DNA of 64,000 nt from Spinacia oleracea (GCF_020520425.1 NC_079491.1:7551143-7615142), one strand, 5' to 3'; positions 1 through 13,965 are shown, numbered from the stretch's first letter. Numbers and translations: made by a program. Notes: generated by a model from the letters alone, not told the origin.

Positions 1-2005
1 TATGGATAAAATAAGGAAATGTGTAAAAAGGTGGGTAAATATAAGAAAATAAATTAATAAAGTAAGAGAAAGTGAGTGGAAAATTGTAAATATTGTGGGA
101 TAAGAAGGGTAAGATAGTAAATTTTCATGTCCAAAAATATAATAAAATAAAGTATAAAGAACATTATGAAACAAACTAAAACGTAAAGTGTAAAGTGTAA
201 AGTGTAAAGATTATTTTGAAACGGATTCAGTAATGTATATCCGTTTGCTCATAAAATCGTATGAATACCTGAGCATATCGTTCACCCTTATCCTCTCTTA
301 TATAAAAGGCCTATTCATCCATTTGGTTTGCGTAATTTTTCTTATGCCTCTTATACCCTTGTTGTAGCTTGTAATTACAAGTCCAACACAAAGATGTTAT
401 TTTATTAAATCTTGCATGATCTTGACACGTGCCTTTTGTTGCAATCCACCTTCCACGTTTCAGTTCACTCCCCTTTCTTCTTTCTTTCCCAGAGAGTCAA
501 GTATCCATTTCGAGAGCTTAAACAAATGGTGCCTCTGATGAACAAAGTCAGTCTCCCATCAAAACTTTGTTCTTCATAAAAAGTAAATGTCGGTCTCCCT
601 TTTCTCAATTTTGCTAAGTAATTTATCTTTGCCATTACTGCTCAATATGATTTGTGGATGATTTTATTTTTCTCACCTAATTCCCCAATTCAATTGAGTT
701 CTTATGTAATTTAACTCCATTTTTACATGCTTTCCCTAAATCAGGTCCGACCCTAGTCCTAGGCGGGAGTGCGACCGCCGACCGCCTAGGGCCCAAGGCC
801 AGAAGGGGTTCAAAATTGCTGATTGATCAGCTAACCATTTACCTATATTATAAGCGGCGCCATTTGTAAATGTTAGAATAATTTGGTAGAAGATACACCC
901 TGTTACACGTAGTTCCACGTACAACCAGTTCATTTTATACTTTTAACCCCTCAAAAGCATATTTTTATAGTTTAAAAGCATATATTTACAAATTAAAAGC
1001 ACTTTTTACAGTTTTAAAGTACATTGTTACTTATGAAAAGCAAAGTTTTGCAAGTAAAAGGAAATGAAAAATATATAAGTATGTGCTTTTAAATCGTTAA
1101 TGTGCTTTTTAAATTTTAAGTATGTAAAGGTGCTTTTTAAATATGTAAATGTGCTTTTAACCCGGTTGCATGTAGAACTACAAACAACCGGATGTACCTT
1201 ATAATTTGTGGAATAATGTGGTGTAGTGGTTCTTTTTGTATTTATATTAACCCACAACCTGGTTCTTTTTGTATTTATAATGTGGCGTAGTGGTTCGAAT
1301 TTTTATTTATCTTTTTTAGCTTTGTGTTCTTTTTAGCTTTTACTTTGGTTTTTTTAATGGCAGTTTCTTGTGTCTTTCTTACCAAAGAGATGTGTTGATT
1401 TCAATATTATATAAATAACAAAAAATCAAAATATATATACTACGGAGTTGTAGAGTACTAGAGTAGTAGTAAATATTTTTCTTGAATAAAATATTATGAC
1501 CAGATTAGTTGTTTATACTCTTGACCTTGATAGAATTGTCTTAATAATAGAAGAAACTCAAATAATATAAGGTAATTGGTTGTAAAAATAAAATATATTT
1601 TTTTAGCTTATTTTTTTTTGTAGTCAGACTTCCTATTAATGTCTTTAGAGGGGAATGTACTTCATGTTATTTGGTTGACTAACGTAGTTAAACATATATA
1701 GTACGAAAAAAAATTATTGGAAAATAAATTAAAGCTTAACGAAATTCTCCTTGGTGACCATGAATTCTTGCAAATTATTAATAGTAGAATTTTTTAAATA
1801 AGGGGCTTTCTTCTTGTTTCGCTATGGCCTATTAAATGTGAGGATCAGACCTGCCTAAGTCAACTGAATTCTTATATAATTCCATTCCATTTTTACATGA
1901 AGAATGATGTTCGCATGTTCACTGTCTACTTTCATTTGTGTTTGAATTGCGGATCTCGGATTATAAGTTTTTCTATGAATGCCTAAAAGTCAACAAGAAT
2001 AGACA
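1..2005. other. Gene-free AT-rich stretch
   Basis: I see no supported gene. A 7-bp tandem repeat (GTAAAGT-type, about four units) lies at 183-208. A GC-richer patch at 743-800 starting CAGGTCCGACCCTAG resembles a hAT transposon end but has no visible partner. A roughly 28-bp word near 315 (core CCATTTGGTTTGCGTAATTT) recurs near 24311. The short open frames here have no recognisable protein features. Confidence 0.5.
890..1200. repeat. Imperfect inverted repeat (foldback) element
   Basis: The arm near 905-930 (GTAGTTCCACGTACAACCAG) is roughly the reverse complement of the arm near 1163-1185 (GGTTGCATGTAGAACTAC). Between them AAAAGCA/TGCTTTT words are arranged symmetrically. This looks like a small non-autonomous foldback element. 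I could not define a target-site duplication, so the borders are approximate. Confidence 0.4.
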
Positions 2006-2008
2006 CTT

Positions 2009-5000
2009 CACTACTACAAAAAATCTATTTAACAGCGCTTGTTTTAGCCTTTAACAGCGCTTCTACAAGCGCTGTTAATCACTTCGCTGTTAAAACAAAA
2101 AAGCACATTTGACAGCGCTTGCTATAAGCGCTGCTAAAGGTCCCTTTAGGATAATTCAAATGATTCTTTTACAGCACAATATAAGCGCTATTAAAGGTAT
2201 GCTGTTAAAGATTTTCCCGGCAACTTTAAATTATTTTATAATAGCGGATGTCTTAGAAACGCTATTAAAGTATTTTTTATTTTTTTAAAAAAATAATTTC
2301 GTTGGCCTATACAATATGTTTCGTTGGCCTGTACAATATATTTCATTGACCTGTACAATAACACATATGAATAACATACTAACTAGTTAAATATTAATTC
2401 CAAACTCCAATAAAAAGAATGTTGCAATTGGCACTATAATATAATTAAATACATAAATATGTTCTAAAATAAGCCCACAAACATTAAACTACACAAAACA
2501 CATTAATTAATGGAGTTCTATGTTTTCTAATTCCTTCAATGTAATCTATCTACTATACATTTGTTGAACAACATAGCGGACCCAGTGAGTTCGTAATTCG
2601 TCAATCTGCTCTGTATCGTAACTTGGAAACTGGCAATCTGAAAAATACTGCGAAACAACAAGGTATTAAATATTCGTATATAAATATAGCGGGGGTGAGG
2701 GGATATGCTTGCTGACGGGGGTGGGTAATTTTGCGAAGGATCTGAAAGTAAAGAAGCTGATGGTTCATGGAATGCTCAATTGGTGTGGAAAATCTTAGAA
2801 GAAACATGTTGGCTACACATATTCCTATCACATATTCACAAAAAACATCTTGGCTACACTACTGTCACAGCTCCCGTCAATCATCAAGCTATGCAGCCAA
2901 CTACAAATGTAAGAAAATAACTAATTAATCTATTTAGACTGCATTTTCGACTTAATTATCGGTAACAGATTATTAAAATGGTAAAGTTGAATGATGAAAT
3001 ACTAATTATCTATAGCAAGTCATTACAACCAGTGAACTATATAGATGACTAATTAGTTTAATAAATCTAAATCGATGACTAATTAGTTTAATTACAGTTT
3101 AATTAATCTATATAGATGACTACTTATATAAGACTGCAGTTTCTGGACGGTCCTACAGCAATTCAGTACAACAAGTCATGTGTAAATGAACTGTCCTACA
3201 ACAAGTTATTCATTATAAGCAAGCAGTTTCTGGACTGTCCTACAACAAGTCATGTATGGACAAAGAATCATTAGAGAAAATCCGTACATACGCACAACTG
3301 CAAGACCAACTACCCAAGAGTACCATTTGGTAATTGAACATATTTAATTAACATTTACTCCAAAGATTAAGATTAGAAGACTTACAACTTCAGAAATTTG
3401 AAGTCACTTGTGTGAGATTATCTCCTTCATGAATCTCATCACATAATATCCACAGTTTTCCTGGCAAGGACACTACCAAAGAAAAAAACAAAGTAAATAA
3501 AACTCCGTTAAGAAAATGATTTTGGACTTGTTTGTGTGCTAAATATATGATAGTTATGTGATATGGTATATTTTTTATTGTGTATAAATTATGAAGGCTT
3601 TCACTATTATTATTTTTTTTAGCATAAAATATTATTTGAATGATAGTTTGTTATTATGATATATAATCTTACTTATATTTATATACGAATATTTGAATGA
3701 AGGCTTTCTTACTAAGATAGTATAGAATATTTGTGAGAATTAGTCAAATAAAACAAAGTAAATAAAAGGGAGAATGAGGGCATAAATCTGCAAAGAGCTA
3801 CTACTGGTAAAGGCCTTTCCAGGGACTGAAACATTAGTTAGAAGCCTTTCTTTTCTAAATCTAGTGTGCAATAAATATAAGGGAGGGTGAGCACGTAAAC
3901 CTCACGATGATGTTTCTTTTTATAAAACTCACCAGCATAGATTTGGTTGTCCCTCAGTCTGTGTGTGTGTAACTGAGAATGATGCGAGTGGTGATGTCAT
4001 TTACTAGCTGAAATTTACTCAATAAACGAATTTCAAGGAAGAATCACCATGATATAGTAGATTAGTAGATACAGAAAATTCTAAGAATCTCTTATAATAA
4101 CATGGAAGATCTTTTCTCATGGAACTTTTTGACTAAATTCAAGGTCCACAGACTCTGTGAAAGTAACATTTATATGACCCAAAACGGAGTTGCATCCTCA
4201 CAAAGTTTCATTATAGAAAATAGCTCTTTATTTGATGTTAAACTTTCAGCTGAAAAGTCTAGAGTTCAAACCCCTTGGATAAAAATAAAGAGAATGGAAG
4301 TATATAGATATGGTCGAAAATGAGATGAGAATGGAGCCCTTGCCCGAACAATAAACCATGTAAGATACAAAATATATGGTGGCAATATAATCACATTACC
4401 CTCACAAATAATTGTAGATGTTAAATGGATATGATAGGATATTAATATTCGACAAATAACATGGATATAGTATCCACTATCCAGTTTCCAGCACTTCAGT
4501 AGTACCAACCAAATTATTTGATGTAGCAGTCTCCTAATGACCTAAAGTACAAGGTCAGTCAATCTGAACAAAGACATTCCACCTAATTATGGCACATTTT
4601 ATAATGGATAGAATGCATTGGACAACCCCCCACAAAAACAAAAACAAAAATATAGATTAAAAAAATAGTGCAAATATTAAAGAGCTGGGAAGGTCAACTT
4701 CTCCAAGGGGCTACAGGCAAGAAGAACACGCAGGAGAATAACATTTCGAAATTCCCTGTCTTCACTCTTTCTATAAGAAATTAGAGATAAAGGTTTACTA
4801 CAGCTATAACACTTATTGTGCCAAGAAGAAACAAATTCAAATAATCTCAAACTCCCCAAGTTGATACCTTATGTTCCATAAACTGCAATTGTTGCTGTTG
4901 CTACTACTACTAATACTCATACATGTATTTCTTCAAAGAACCTAATATTTCTGGAAATTTTAACTTCCAAAATTCTTACTATATTTGACTTCTTCTGTTT

Positions 5001-6058
5001 TGAATAGGAAAGAGAAAATAAGCAATAAAAAGCTGCAATCACAAAGTTTGATGAGAAAACGTTTCAATCATTAATTTCACAAAGTAGAAATAATGGTTGA
5101 TTAAGCACAGAGGTTAAGGCCTAGTGCAAAAGTTGCTCACTGTTATAAACATTAAGCACAGAGGTAGAACACTGTTACAAACATTAGGACCTAGTTAGGA
5201 AAGTAAACTAAGCCATTAAATTAAATACAAATCAAAGGTCATACTACGTAATAAGATAGCATATTACAGGACAAAACCACAGGAGCAGACGCAGCAATGC
5301 ATCTGGTACCCAATCGGAAAAACGTGCTCCAGACATTTTGTTTCTTAGAGGACCTCCGAACAGCAAGAATTGGGTGTTCACCCGCCAATCAACAGTGATA
5401 CAAAGCCCAAACAAACAATTTGAATTCAAACCCTCTTTCCCAAAACCCTTAATTAAACCCATCGTAATTGAATTCAAACCCTCTTCCCCGCAAAACCAAT
5501 TCAAGAAATTGAATTAACCCTAACCGCACACATAAAATGCAAAATTAAGAACAATTCAAACATAAATCAGCAAAATCCCTTAAAGTTTATGGAGTATACC
5601 TACAAATTCGATTGTTCACTCTCGCCGTGAGAAGGGAAGCACGCCTCTTTGGGTTTCACCGTGAGAAGGACAGCACGCCGCCGTGAGAAGGAAGCACGCC
5701 TCTGTGAGAAGGGAAATCGCCGTCGTGGTTTCGCTGTGAGAAGGGAAGTATTTACAGTAGAGTTTTGCGGAGTAGAGAGAAGCGTGGGAAGAAAAACTCA
5801 AGGAGGTTCTTTTATATTTTGATAGATTGTTTTTTTAAAAAAAAAATATTCGTATATTATTTGACAGCGCTTTTATCACAGGTGCTATAGTATGTACATA
5901 AATACCACGGCGCGTAGAACAGAAGCGCTATAGTATGTACATATATGACAGCGCTTACAACTTAAGCGCTGTTATATGCTATATTTGATATCTTTAACAG
6001 CACTAGGGTGAAAAGCGCTGTTAAATTAACGCTGTTATATGACATTTTTGTAGTAGTG
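2009..6058. mobile_element. Non-autonomous CACTA (En/Spm-type) transposon
   Basis: The left end reads CACTACTACAAAAAATC and the right end is its inverted partner TTTTTGTAGTAGTG, giving a 14-bp perfect terminal inverted repeat with the CACTA signature. A 3-bp target duplication CTT flanks it (2006-2008 and 6059-6061). Both subterminal zones carry many copies, in both orientations, of an AGCGCTGTTA-type word (2030-2270 and 5860-6045), as expected for transposase-binding arrays of this superfamily. The 3.5 kb interior is AT-rich, and I recognise no transposase (TNP1/TNP2-like) reading frame. The element should therefore depend on an autonomous relative. A GC-richer patch at 5610-5800 contains repeated GTGAGAAGG words of unknown origin. 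Confidence 0.93.
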
Positions 6059-6061
6059 CTT

Positions 6062-7059
6062 GTTTTAAACTTCTATATTTGCTTTGATTCAGCAAGAGTA
6101 TACTTGTTCCTTGGTGTTGGGAATCCACTGTTTGTTTTTTATTGTTGTTGTTGTCTTTGAGTGCTCACTATTTTTGCACAGTCTTGGTTTAATTAGTGCA
6201 ATTGACGTCCGTGTTTTCGTGTCTTGTGTGGAGGAAAGGGATGTGTTTCTTGAAAGTGCGGTGGTGGTGGTGGGTGTTCGGTTCTTCATATATGCTACGC
6301 ATGAGCTACAAATCCTACAATAATACCATGCACATCTTAACAAGTCATATCTTATAATAAAGGTTAAGGACATGATTGTTACTAGTCACTCTCTGGTACA
6401 ATGAAAAACAAGCACATACACATTTTTTAGCCTAACTTTAAAATAATCTTCACAATACACGAACATTGTAAGAGGCTCCTTATTCTGTACTAATCAATTC
6501 TACAGCACCTGCTTATTAGCAGAAAAAGTTGAAGTACATCATCTACTGCTTGCTTTTATTATTTTCTAGTCTGTCCTGTCCTATATGCAAGTAATGTAAC
6601 CCCCTCTCTTTTCACTTAAAAAAAAAAAAAAATTCCAGCTAATTCCACATTTCCACTTGGTAGCATTAGAACAACATGAGTCATCATTCAACTATGCACT
6701 AGAAAAATCTTTCACATTCAATTGGAAGACACTTGAAAAATTTGAAGGTCTTCATCTTTTCGAATTATGGCTGACCAGGATTTCCTCGAGTCTTGCAATC
6801 TTGGTATTATGCATAAGCGCTTGGTTTTCCAAGTTTGTGATTATTGCCATAAGTTTTTCAATCCGCGTAACTAATCTTGATAATCCTGAATCCAACACCT
6901 CACACTTTGCCACAATTTTCAGAGTGATGTCTCTATGGACAATGTCAATGCACAAGTTGATAAGTAGTCTTAAAATGATATATCGCCTACAAAAATACCT
7001 TACGTTCAAGTGTCCTATATATCCTATGGGAATGCATTGAGTAGCATACATCGGCTATT
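6062..7059. other. Intergenic stretch, no supported gene
   Basis: This stretch lies between the CACTA element and the solo LTR. A minus-strand open frame at 6752-7051 is predicted to be partly coiled-coil but matches no family I recognise. A poly-A run lies at 6619-6632. Nothing else stands out. Confidence 0.4.
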
Positions 7060-7064
7060 CTTCA

Positions 7065-8505
7065 TGAAGGAAATAATTCCCTTGGTCCAAGTCTGCATTT
7101 AATGCTAAGTCTAATAAATGCGGTTCAGTATTAATTACCAAGTTAATAATTCAGTGGGATCAAGTGAAATAAATGCCTAGCTAGAGGTCGCTTTAGTTCA
7201 AGTGTAGTTAATAACATTAATCCGCAACTTACTCTTGACTGAACCCGTAGGGTCACACAAACAGTACGTGAACGGATCAAGTATTTAAGTGAATATATTA
7301 TTCATTAAGTACTCTATTTATGATCATTCGGAAATGACGGATCTCGGTTCCAGTGGGAGCTGAAATCGTCAAAAGGCAAAATAAACAATACTCCGGAAAT
7401 GAAGATATTGCCGGAAACGGAAATATGGTTCATGACGGAAATATAAATATTATCCAAGTCGTAGATGTTGCCGAAAACGGAAACATGGTTCGTATCGAAA
7501 AATATTATCGGAAATAGAAATATTGTCGAAATCAGAAATATCGCCGGAAACAGAAATATTACCGGAATCGAAAATATTGTCGGAGTAGGAAATTATTTCC
7601 GGAATCGAAAATATTAACGGAAACGTAAATATTTGTTCGAAACAAAAATAGATTCCGGAAACAGAAAACGAATCGGAAGCTCGACGATCGACAAGCCGGC
7701 AAGCGAGCCGCCCCATCGCTCGACAAGCAAAAGGTCGAGCGCACAACACTGAGCACGAAGCCCAGCGCCAGCGCCCAGCCATAGGCGATGGGCCTGGAGC
7801 GCTGTGGGCCGCGACGAGCCAAGGCTAGCAGCAGCAAGCCAAGGCAAGCAGCAGGCCAAGGCCAAACTACAGCGCACTAGGCCTTGGGCCAGCAGCGACT
7901 GCGTTTGGGCCTAGCCAGGCACGCGCGCCATCGTGGCCCTTGTGGCTGCGTTGGTTGCTTAGTCTTGGTCTTCAATAAATGTCCGATTACTTAGTGGCCA
8001 AGTAACTTTGGCTTTAAGTATTAGTTTTCCTAGTCCGACTAGAATTGGATTAATTAAGAGTTTAATTATTGCTACAATTCTAATTGGTTAAGAATTTCAA
8101 TCCTAATAGGATTGGTAATTCTTTTCCTAGTGAGACTCAAATTCCTTATTTCCTAACCTATAAATATGAGGCTAGCCCTCATAATTTTACACACCAAATA
8201 TATTCTTTACTTATTTTGTGTTTAAGGGAGAACATAGTTTTTAGCCAAACCCGAGTGCATAAAACCTTAGTAATATCTTAGTTGGTTGAACCTAAGGCGG
8301 ATCCTAACGTGTTGTGGAATTTCTACAGAGGGGCGACATTTGGAGCTCTAAAGACTTGTTCTTGTTCGGTTCCGGAGTAGCTAGGGAAGACACACATCAC
8401 ATTGTATGTAACCTAAATTATGCTAATTGACTATGTGGCAATTAATTTGGATTCCTGCTTTATGGTTTTTCCGCATTAATTATATTGTTTGTATTATTCA
8501 TAACA
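7065..8505 (+). mobile_element. Solo LTR of a Copia-type family
   Basis: The sequence starts TGAAGGAAATAAT and ends CATAACA. It is flanked by the 5-bp target duplication CTTCA (7060-7064 and 8506-8510). It is related along its length to the LTRs of the element at 12566-22854, sharing the CTTGACTGAACCCGTAGGG block, the CGGAAATATT quasi-repeat array, the GC-rich middle and the TTTTTCCGCAT block before the 3' end. No internal region or second LTR is present between the target duplications. It is therefore a solo LTR left by recombination between two LTRs. It is clearly diverged from the complete element and belongs to an older insertion or another subfamily. Confidence 0.93.
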
Positions 8506-8510
8506 CTTCA

Positions 8511-9851
8511 TTCATGTTCATTGCCATTCACATCTCTGTAAAAGATAGTGAAAAGGAATAGAGTCCAGCACATTACCACATGCTCTACACATTTCCATCA
8601 AATTGATTGTGTCCAGAATCAAAATTAGACCTGGTCCGACGTCTATTTCGCGCGTCCTTGAGACGACTGAAATGAAGCAGTTTGTCACGTGTTGACTATT
8701 TTGCCTAGTCCCTTGGCCTAGTCACGCACCATGAGCCACTCTCCAAGCTGCAATGCTTTGACGAGTCAGGCTTCCCCAACGATGACACAACTCCTCGTGC
8801 CTTGGTTAACCTCAGCTAGTAACATGACCCCTTGGTGCTAGAGATAGAAACGGTCAGCTAGCACACTTCCCTCGGTTCCTAGCTAAATTATTATAACGCC
8901 CCTTGGTCGTATCACAATGAACACACAAGAAGTTTGTCGCTAGTGTTCCCGGTTACTCACTTGGCACGCTTCGTGCCTTAGTTTCCTCACTACTCTCTAA
9001 GTGAAGAAGGAAGGTTGGGTTGGAAGATAACACGAGTGATTTGGGGAATGCTTTCTTGCATTGAACTCTTATCTTGGATGTACAAATGAGCCTTGGTTCC
9101 TATTTATAGGCCACCATTTCCTAAGTCTAGAATATTCACACTCTAGAATATTCTTTACAATTCCTACAAAGAAATGCCTACAAGTTTCTAGAGCGTTCCC
9201 ACCTTAAAGGGCACTTCGTACACAAGGAGGTACCCTAGACCCTTCTAGATGCTTACACAAATATACAAGAGAGTTCTAGTATATACATATCTAAAACCTT
9301 CAATCTCCACCCACGCTAGAATGCCCAAGAACACCGTGGAACATTCTAGAAGCTTCCGGGCCTATCTGCTATTGTTTTGCTTCTTAGGGGCCTTTTCTGA
9401 GCCTGGTCTGGAATATCCGGCCCAACCACCATCTTCATTGGCCCAAAATTAGGGGGACTCCAAGTTTCACCCAAACGGATATTGTTTAGGGTGAGAGATA
9501 CGACCCGTGATAAGCTGCTGAGTTTGTCGTAGGATGTGGTGCTGGTGGAAAAATGTAGGCCCCAAAAGGGGGTTCTTGTTGAGCTAAACATTTTACCCAA
9601 TACCCATAAGATTCATGACACAGATGCATAAAATTACCAGAAGAAATAAGGGAAAAAATTCACCAGATTACTCATCAGTCGTATAGATAAATCAACAAAT
9701 ACATATCATTGGGAAAACATATATGCATACTGCATACTCATAGATAAGTAATAAATTTTTGACATCCTTGTAAACCATACACTTGCAACAATGACATTTA
9801 TCAGAATCGGAGTAACAAAGTGGCAGTCTAACACAAACAACTGTAGCATAT
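8511..9851. other. Repeat-like sequence without identified element
   Basis: About 8620-9600 is less AT-rich than its surroundings and reads like part of an LTR: CCTTGG words recur, a TATTTATAGG box lies near 9100, and CTAGAA words repeat. I found no pair of ends and no coding motifs. It may be a decayed LTR-retrotransposon fragment. 9600-9851 is probably downstream sequence of the dead gene that follows on the minus strand. Confidence 0.3.
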
Positions 9852-10441
9852 CTAAACCTGAATATGGAGCTCTGAAATAATAGTTGGCAATTGGCCTCTG
9901 CTTCCTGATCCAGAGTAGCTGGTATAATTTCCGTGTCCCACATTAGATGGCCTCAATGAAGGGGGTCTCAACAGCCTGCCAACAACTCGACTTTTTGAAG
10001 TAGTGACCCCGATATGAGAAAATTGTTGAGATCCAGACTCCTCAAATGGTGTAGGCCTCTAAGACACGGGCTGCATCACACAAGGAGGGGAAGTAGGAAA
10101 ATGTAGAGACATCAACGGGTCTTGAGATTGAGATGCAAATATATTATAGGAAGGCTACGACTGAAATGGTGAAAAAAATTGATGCCTGGGCATCATCATA
10201 TTCACAGGATGAGGAAAAGGAGAAAATTGATGACCTTGAGATGGCATTGGCAATGCTTGTAGATTTGAGAAAATGACACTATCTTCATACCCCTGACCTT
10301 GAGATGACAATTCTTGTAGATTTGAGGAAATGACACTATATTCAGACTCCCTAACCTTGAGATGGTTGAGACTGAAATCGTGAGAATTTAGTAGAAGAAG
10401 AATTCGGGTTTGCTAGCCTTGGTCTCTTGCCTCTATCTTCC
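9852..10441 (-). pseudogene. Dead C-terminal exon of an unidentified gene
   Basis: Read on the minus strand from an acceptor-like CCTAG at 10442-10445, one frame gives protein-like sequence rich in Gln, Ser and Pro. It contains a basic KRPRLA motif near its start and repeated SQGQ/SQSQ stretches, and it closes with a natural-looking stop at 9852-9854. At least three in-frame stops interrupt it (in the first 40 codons and at two later points), and one junction needs a frame change. It is therefore a relic. The low-complexity tail with an NLS-like motif would fit a nuclear protein, for example a FAR1/MULE-derived factor, but I see no diagnostic domain. The first part of this exon recurs at 11945-12055 through the local tandem duplication. 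Confidence 0.45.
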
Positions 10442-11016
10442 CTAGGAATCAACTTAATCACAGAGAAATTTCCACAATATTAAAATAATGTTAAAATTTC
10501 AATTACTGAGTATTAATTCAATCAACAACCCATTAACTTCTTTTATTAATCCCTCATAAAATCGAAATACAGTAATTTCATAACAAGTGGCAATCGAGAA
10601 TATCACCCAAATTCTGAAATTAAGCAGAAATAATTTAAACACCAAGAAATTGTTCTAAGTTGAATATGAACGAGTAAATTAAACAACCATTTACTTGTTT
10701 CTCTTAATCCATTACGAATAAACAATAAGGTCAACCAAGAAAATCGAATTGTAGTAACCAATTGAACGATACATGAAACCCATAATTTCATAATAACAAG
10801 AGACAAAATGACGAATTTTTTTCTGAAATATGACAAATTGGATATGAACAAATAACGAATAAATTAAACACCCATCTATGGACTTGTTTTACTTAGTCTG
10901 TCACGAATATACAATACTATCAACAATGAAATCGAAAAATTCAAGAAATAATTGAGAGATAATATAGTACAAGTCCAAGTTCATAATAATAAGAATAGAA
11001 AATCTCGCCTACCTAA

Positions 11017-11928
<912 letters not shown>

Positions 11929-12250
11929 AGATTTAAGGAAATGACACTATCTTCAGACTCCCTAACCTTGAGATGGCTGAGACTGAAATTGTGAGAATTT
12001 AGTAGAAGAAGAATAAGGGCTTGCTAACCTGGGTCTCTTGCCCCTATCTTTCCCAGGAACCAATTTAATCGCAGAGAATTTTCCACAATATCAGGATAAT
12101 GTTAAAATTTCAATTACTGAGTATTAATTGAACGATACATGAAACCCATAATTTTATAATAACAAGAGACAAAATGACGAAATTTTTCTGCAATATGACA
12201 AGTTGGATATAAAAGAATAACGAATAAATTAAACACTCATCTATGTACTT

Positions 12251-12371
12251 TTTTTTTGACGGGAAGTTTGAGTTTTTCATTCAATTTAGTGTTTATCCGC
12301 AAGGATAATTGGGAGAACATAATGTGGGCATTCTTCAAGCTAGACCAGCGTCTCTTCATAAGAAAGAGCAT
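12251..12371 (-). mobile_element. 5'-truncated LINE-like insertion
   Basis: This 121-bp insert is absent from duplication copy 1. On the minus strand it ends in CCCGTCAAAAAAA, a typical poly-A 3' end of a non-LTR retrotransposon. It is bounded by an 18-bp target duplication with one mismatch (ACACTCATCTATGTACTT at 12233-12250; ACACTCATCCATGTACTT at 12372-12389). Variable-length target duplication plus poly-A tail indicates target-primed reverse transcription with heavy 5' truncation. Confidence 0.85.
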
Positions 12372-12565
12372 ACACTCATCCATGTACTTGTTTTACTTAG
12401 TCTATCACGAATATACAACACTATCAACAATGAAATCGAAAATTTCAAGAAATAATTGAGATATAATATAGTACAAGTCCAAGTTCATAATAATAAGAAT
12501 AGAAAATCTCGTCTACCTAACAGGGGCGGACCTAGGAATTTATCTATGGGGTCCAAATAAAATTA

Positions 12566-13950
12566 TGAAGGAAATAATGCTCTTGGTCCAAGTATGCATT
12601 CTATGTTAAGTCTAATAAATGCGGTTCAGCATTAATTAACAAGTTAATAATTCAGTGAGATCAAGTGAGCTGAATGCCTAGCTAGAGGCCGCTTCAGTTC
12701 AAGTGGAATTAATGATATTAATCCACAGATTACTCTTGACTGAACCCGTAGGGTCACACAAATAGTACGTAAACGGATCAAGTATTTAATGGCATTAGAT
12801 ACTCCATCTATGGATATTCGGAATCGACGGATCTTGGTTTCAGTGGGAGCTGAGATCGTCACAGGCAAGAAATGAATACTCCGGAAACGATGATATTGCC
12901 GGAAACGGAAATATGGATCGTATCGGAAATATAAATATTATCCAAGTCGTAGATGTTGCCGGAAACGGAAACATGGTACGTATCGGAAAATATTATCGGA
13001 AATGGAAATATTACCAGAATCGGAAATATTGCCGGAAACGGAAATATTGTCAGAATCGGAAATATTATCGGAATCGGAAAATAATTCCGGAAACGGAAAT
13101 ATTAAATATTTGTTCGAAACGAAAATTGATTCCGGAATCGGAAATATTAAATATTGTTCGTATCGGAAATGAATTCCGGAACCGGGAATTTAATCGGAAG
13201 CGTATCGTACGAATTAGCATCGGACGAGGCCTGCCGGACGAAGGCCCAGCACGAAGTCGGGCCATCGCCCAGCAAGCCAAACGCGCGCCACAAGCCCAGC
13301 CAAGGCAGCGCCCAGGCCTACCGCAAGGCAGGCCCAGCGCGCGCCAAGGCCACGGCTGCGTGGGCCTCGCTGCGTGGGCTGCTGCTCGCACGCACGCGCA
13401 TGGGCGGCCCTTGTGGCTGCCGTGTGTGTGTGAGTTTGTGTTCATGCATGATTCCTAAAACTATTAGAATTAGTATATGATTAAATTCCTATTCCTAAAA
13501 GGATAAATTAATTAATTAGAGTTCTTGTAGGATTCTAAGTTTAATTAATTCGTATCCTACTAGGATTCCAATTCCCTTTTCATAACTTTATAAATACGTG
13601 TCTAGGGTCACATATTTTTAGAGATTAATTCAAGTATTCAAAGTGAGTTTTGAGAGAAAAATTCAGTCATATTTCTTACCTAAGAGTGCCGAAAATTCTA
13701 GTACCTTAAGGGCGATTCTAGTTGGTCAATCTTAAGGCGGATCCGGACGTGCTGTGGACTATCTACGGAGGGACGACACTTGGAGTCCTAAAGACTTGTT
13801 CTTGTTCGGTTCGGGCGCAGCTAGGGAAAGCACGCAACAAAGAGTATGCATCTAAATTATGCTATATGATTATATGTAAATAATATGTATTCCTGGCTAA
13901 ATGGTTTTTCCGCATGATTTATGAATTGTCATATGTATCATAACCTAACA
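12566..13950 (+). repeat. 5' LTR of the 10.3 kb retrotransposon
   Basis: It starts TGAAGGAAATAAT and ends CCTAACA. From about 12876 to 13190 it contains a quasi-periodic array of CGGAAATATT / CGGAATCGG words, followed by a GC-rich segment (13215-13430) with GCCCAGC / GCGCGCC words. A TATA box (TTTATAAATA, about 13587-13596) sits upstream of the conserved CTAAAGACTTGTTCTTGTTC block. Confidence 0.93.
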
Positions 13951-13951
13951 G

Positions 13952-13965
13952 TGGTATCACGAGCC
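13952..13965 (+). other. Primer-binding site
   Basis: TGGTATCACGAGCC begins one base after the 5' LTR. It resembles the TGGTATCAGAGC complement of the initiator methionine tRNA 3' end used by plant Copia elements, with a one-base difference in the middle. Confidence 0.8.

Noticed and set aside
6752-7051. 99-codon minus-strand open frame with a coiled-coil-like C-terminus
   Set aside because: No family was recognised and the frame is short. A possible acceptor within it and the heptad-like end are suggestive but not enough to call a gene.
12913-13480. Overlapping open frames of 108-181 codons on both strands in the LTR (repeated at 21817-22384)
   Set aside because: They lie in the CGGAAATATT array and the GC-rich part of the LTR, are low-complexity, and occur in both LTR copies. 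They stay open because stop codons are rare in such repeats.
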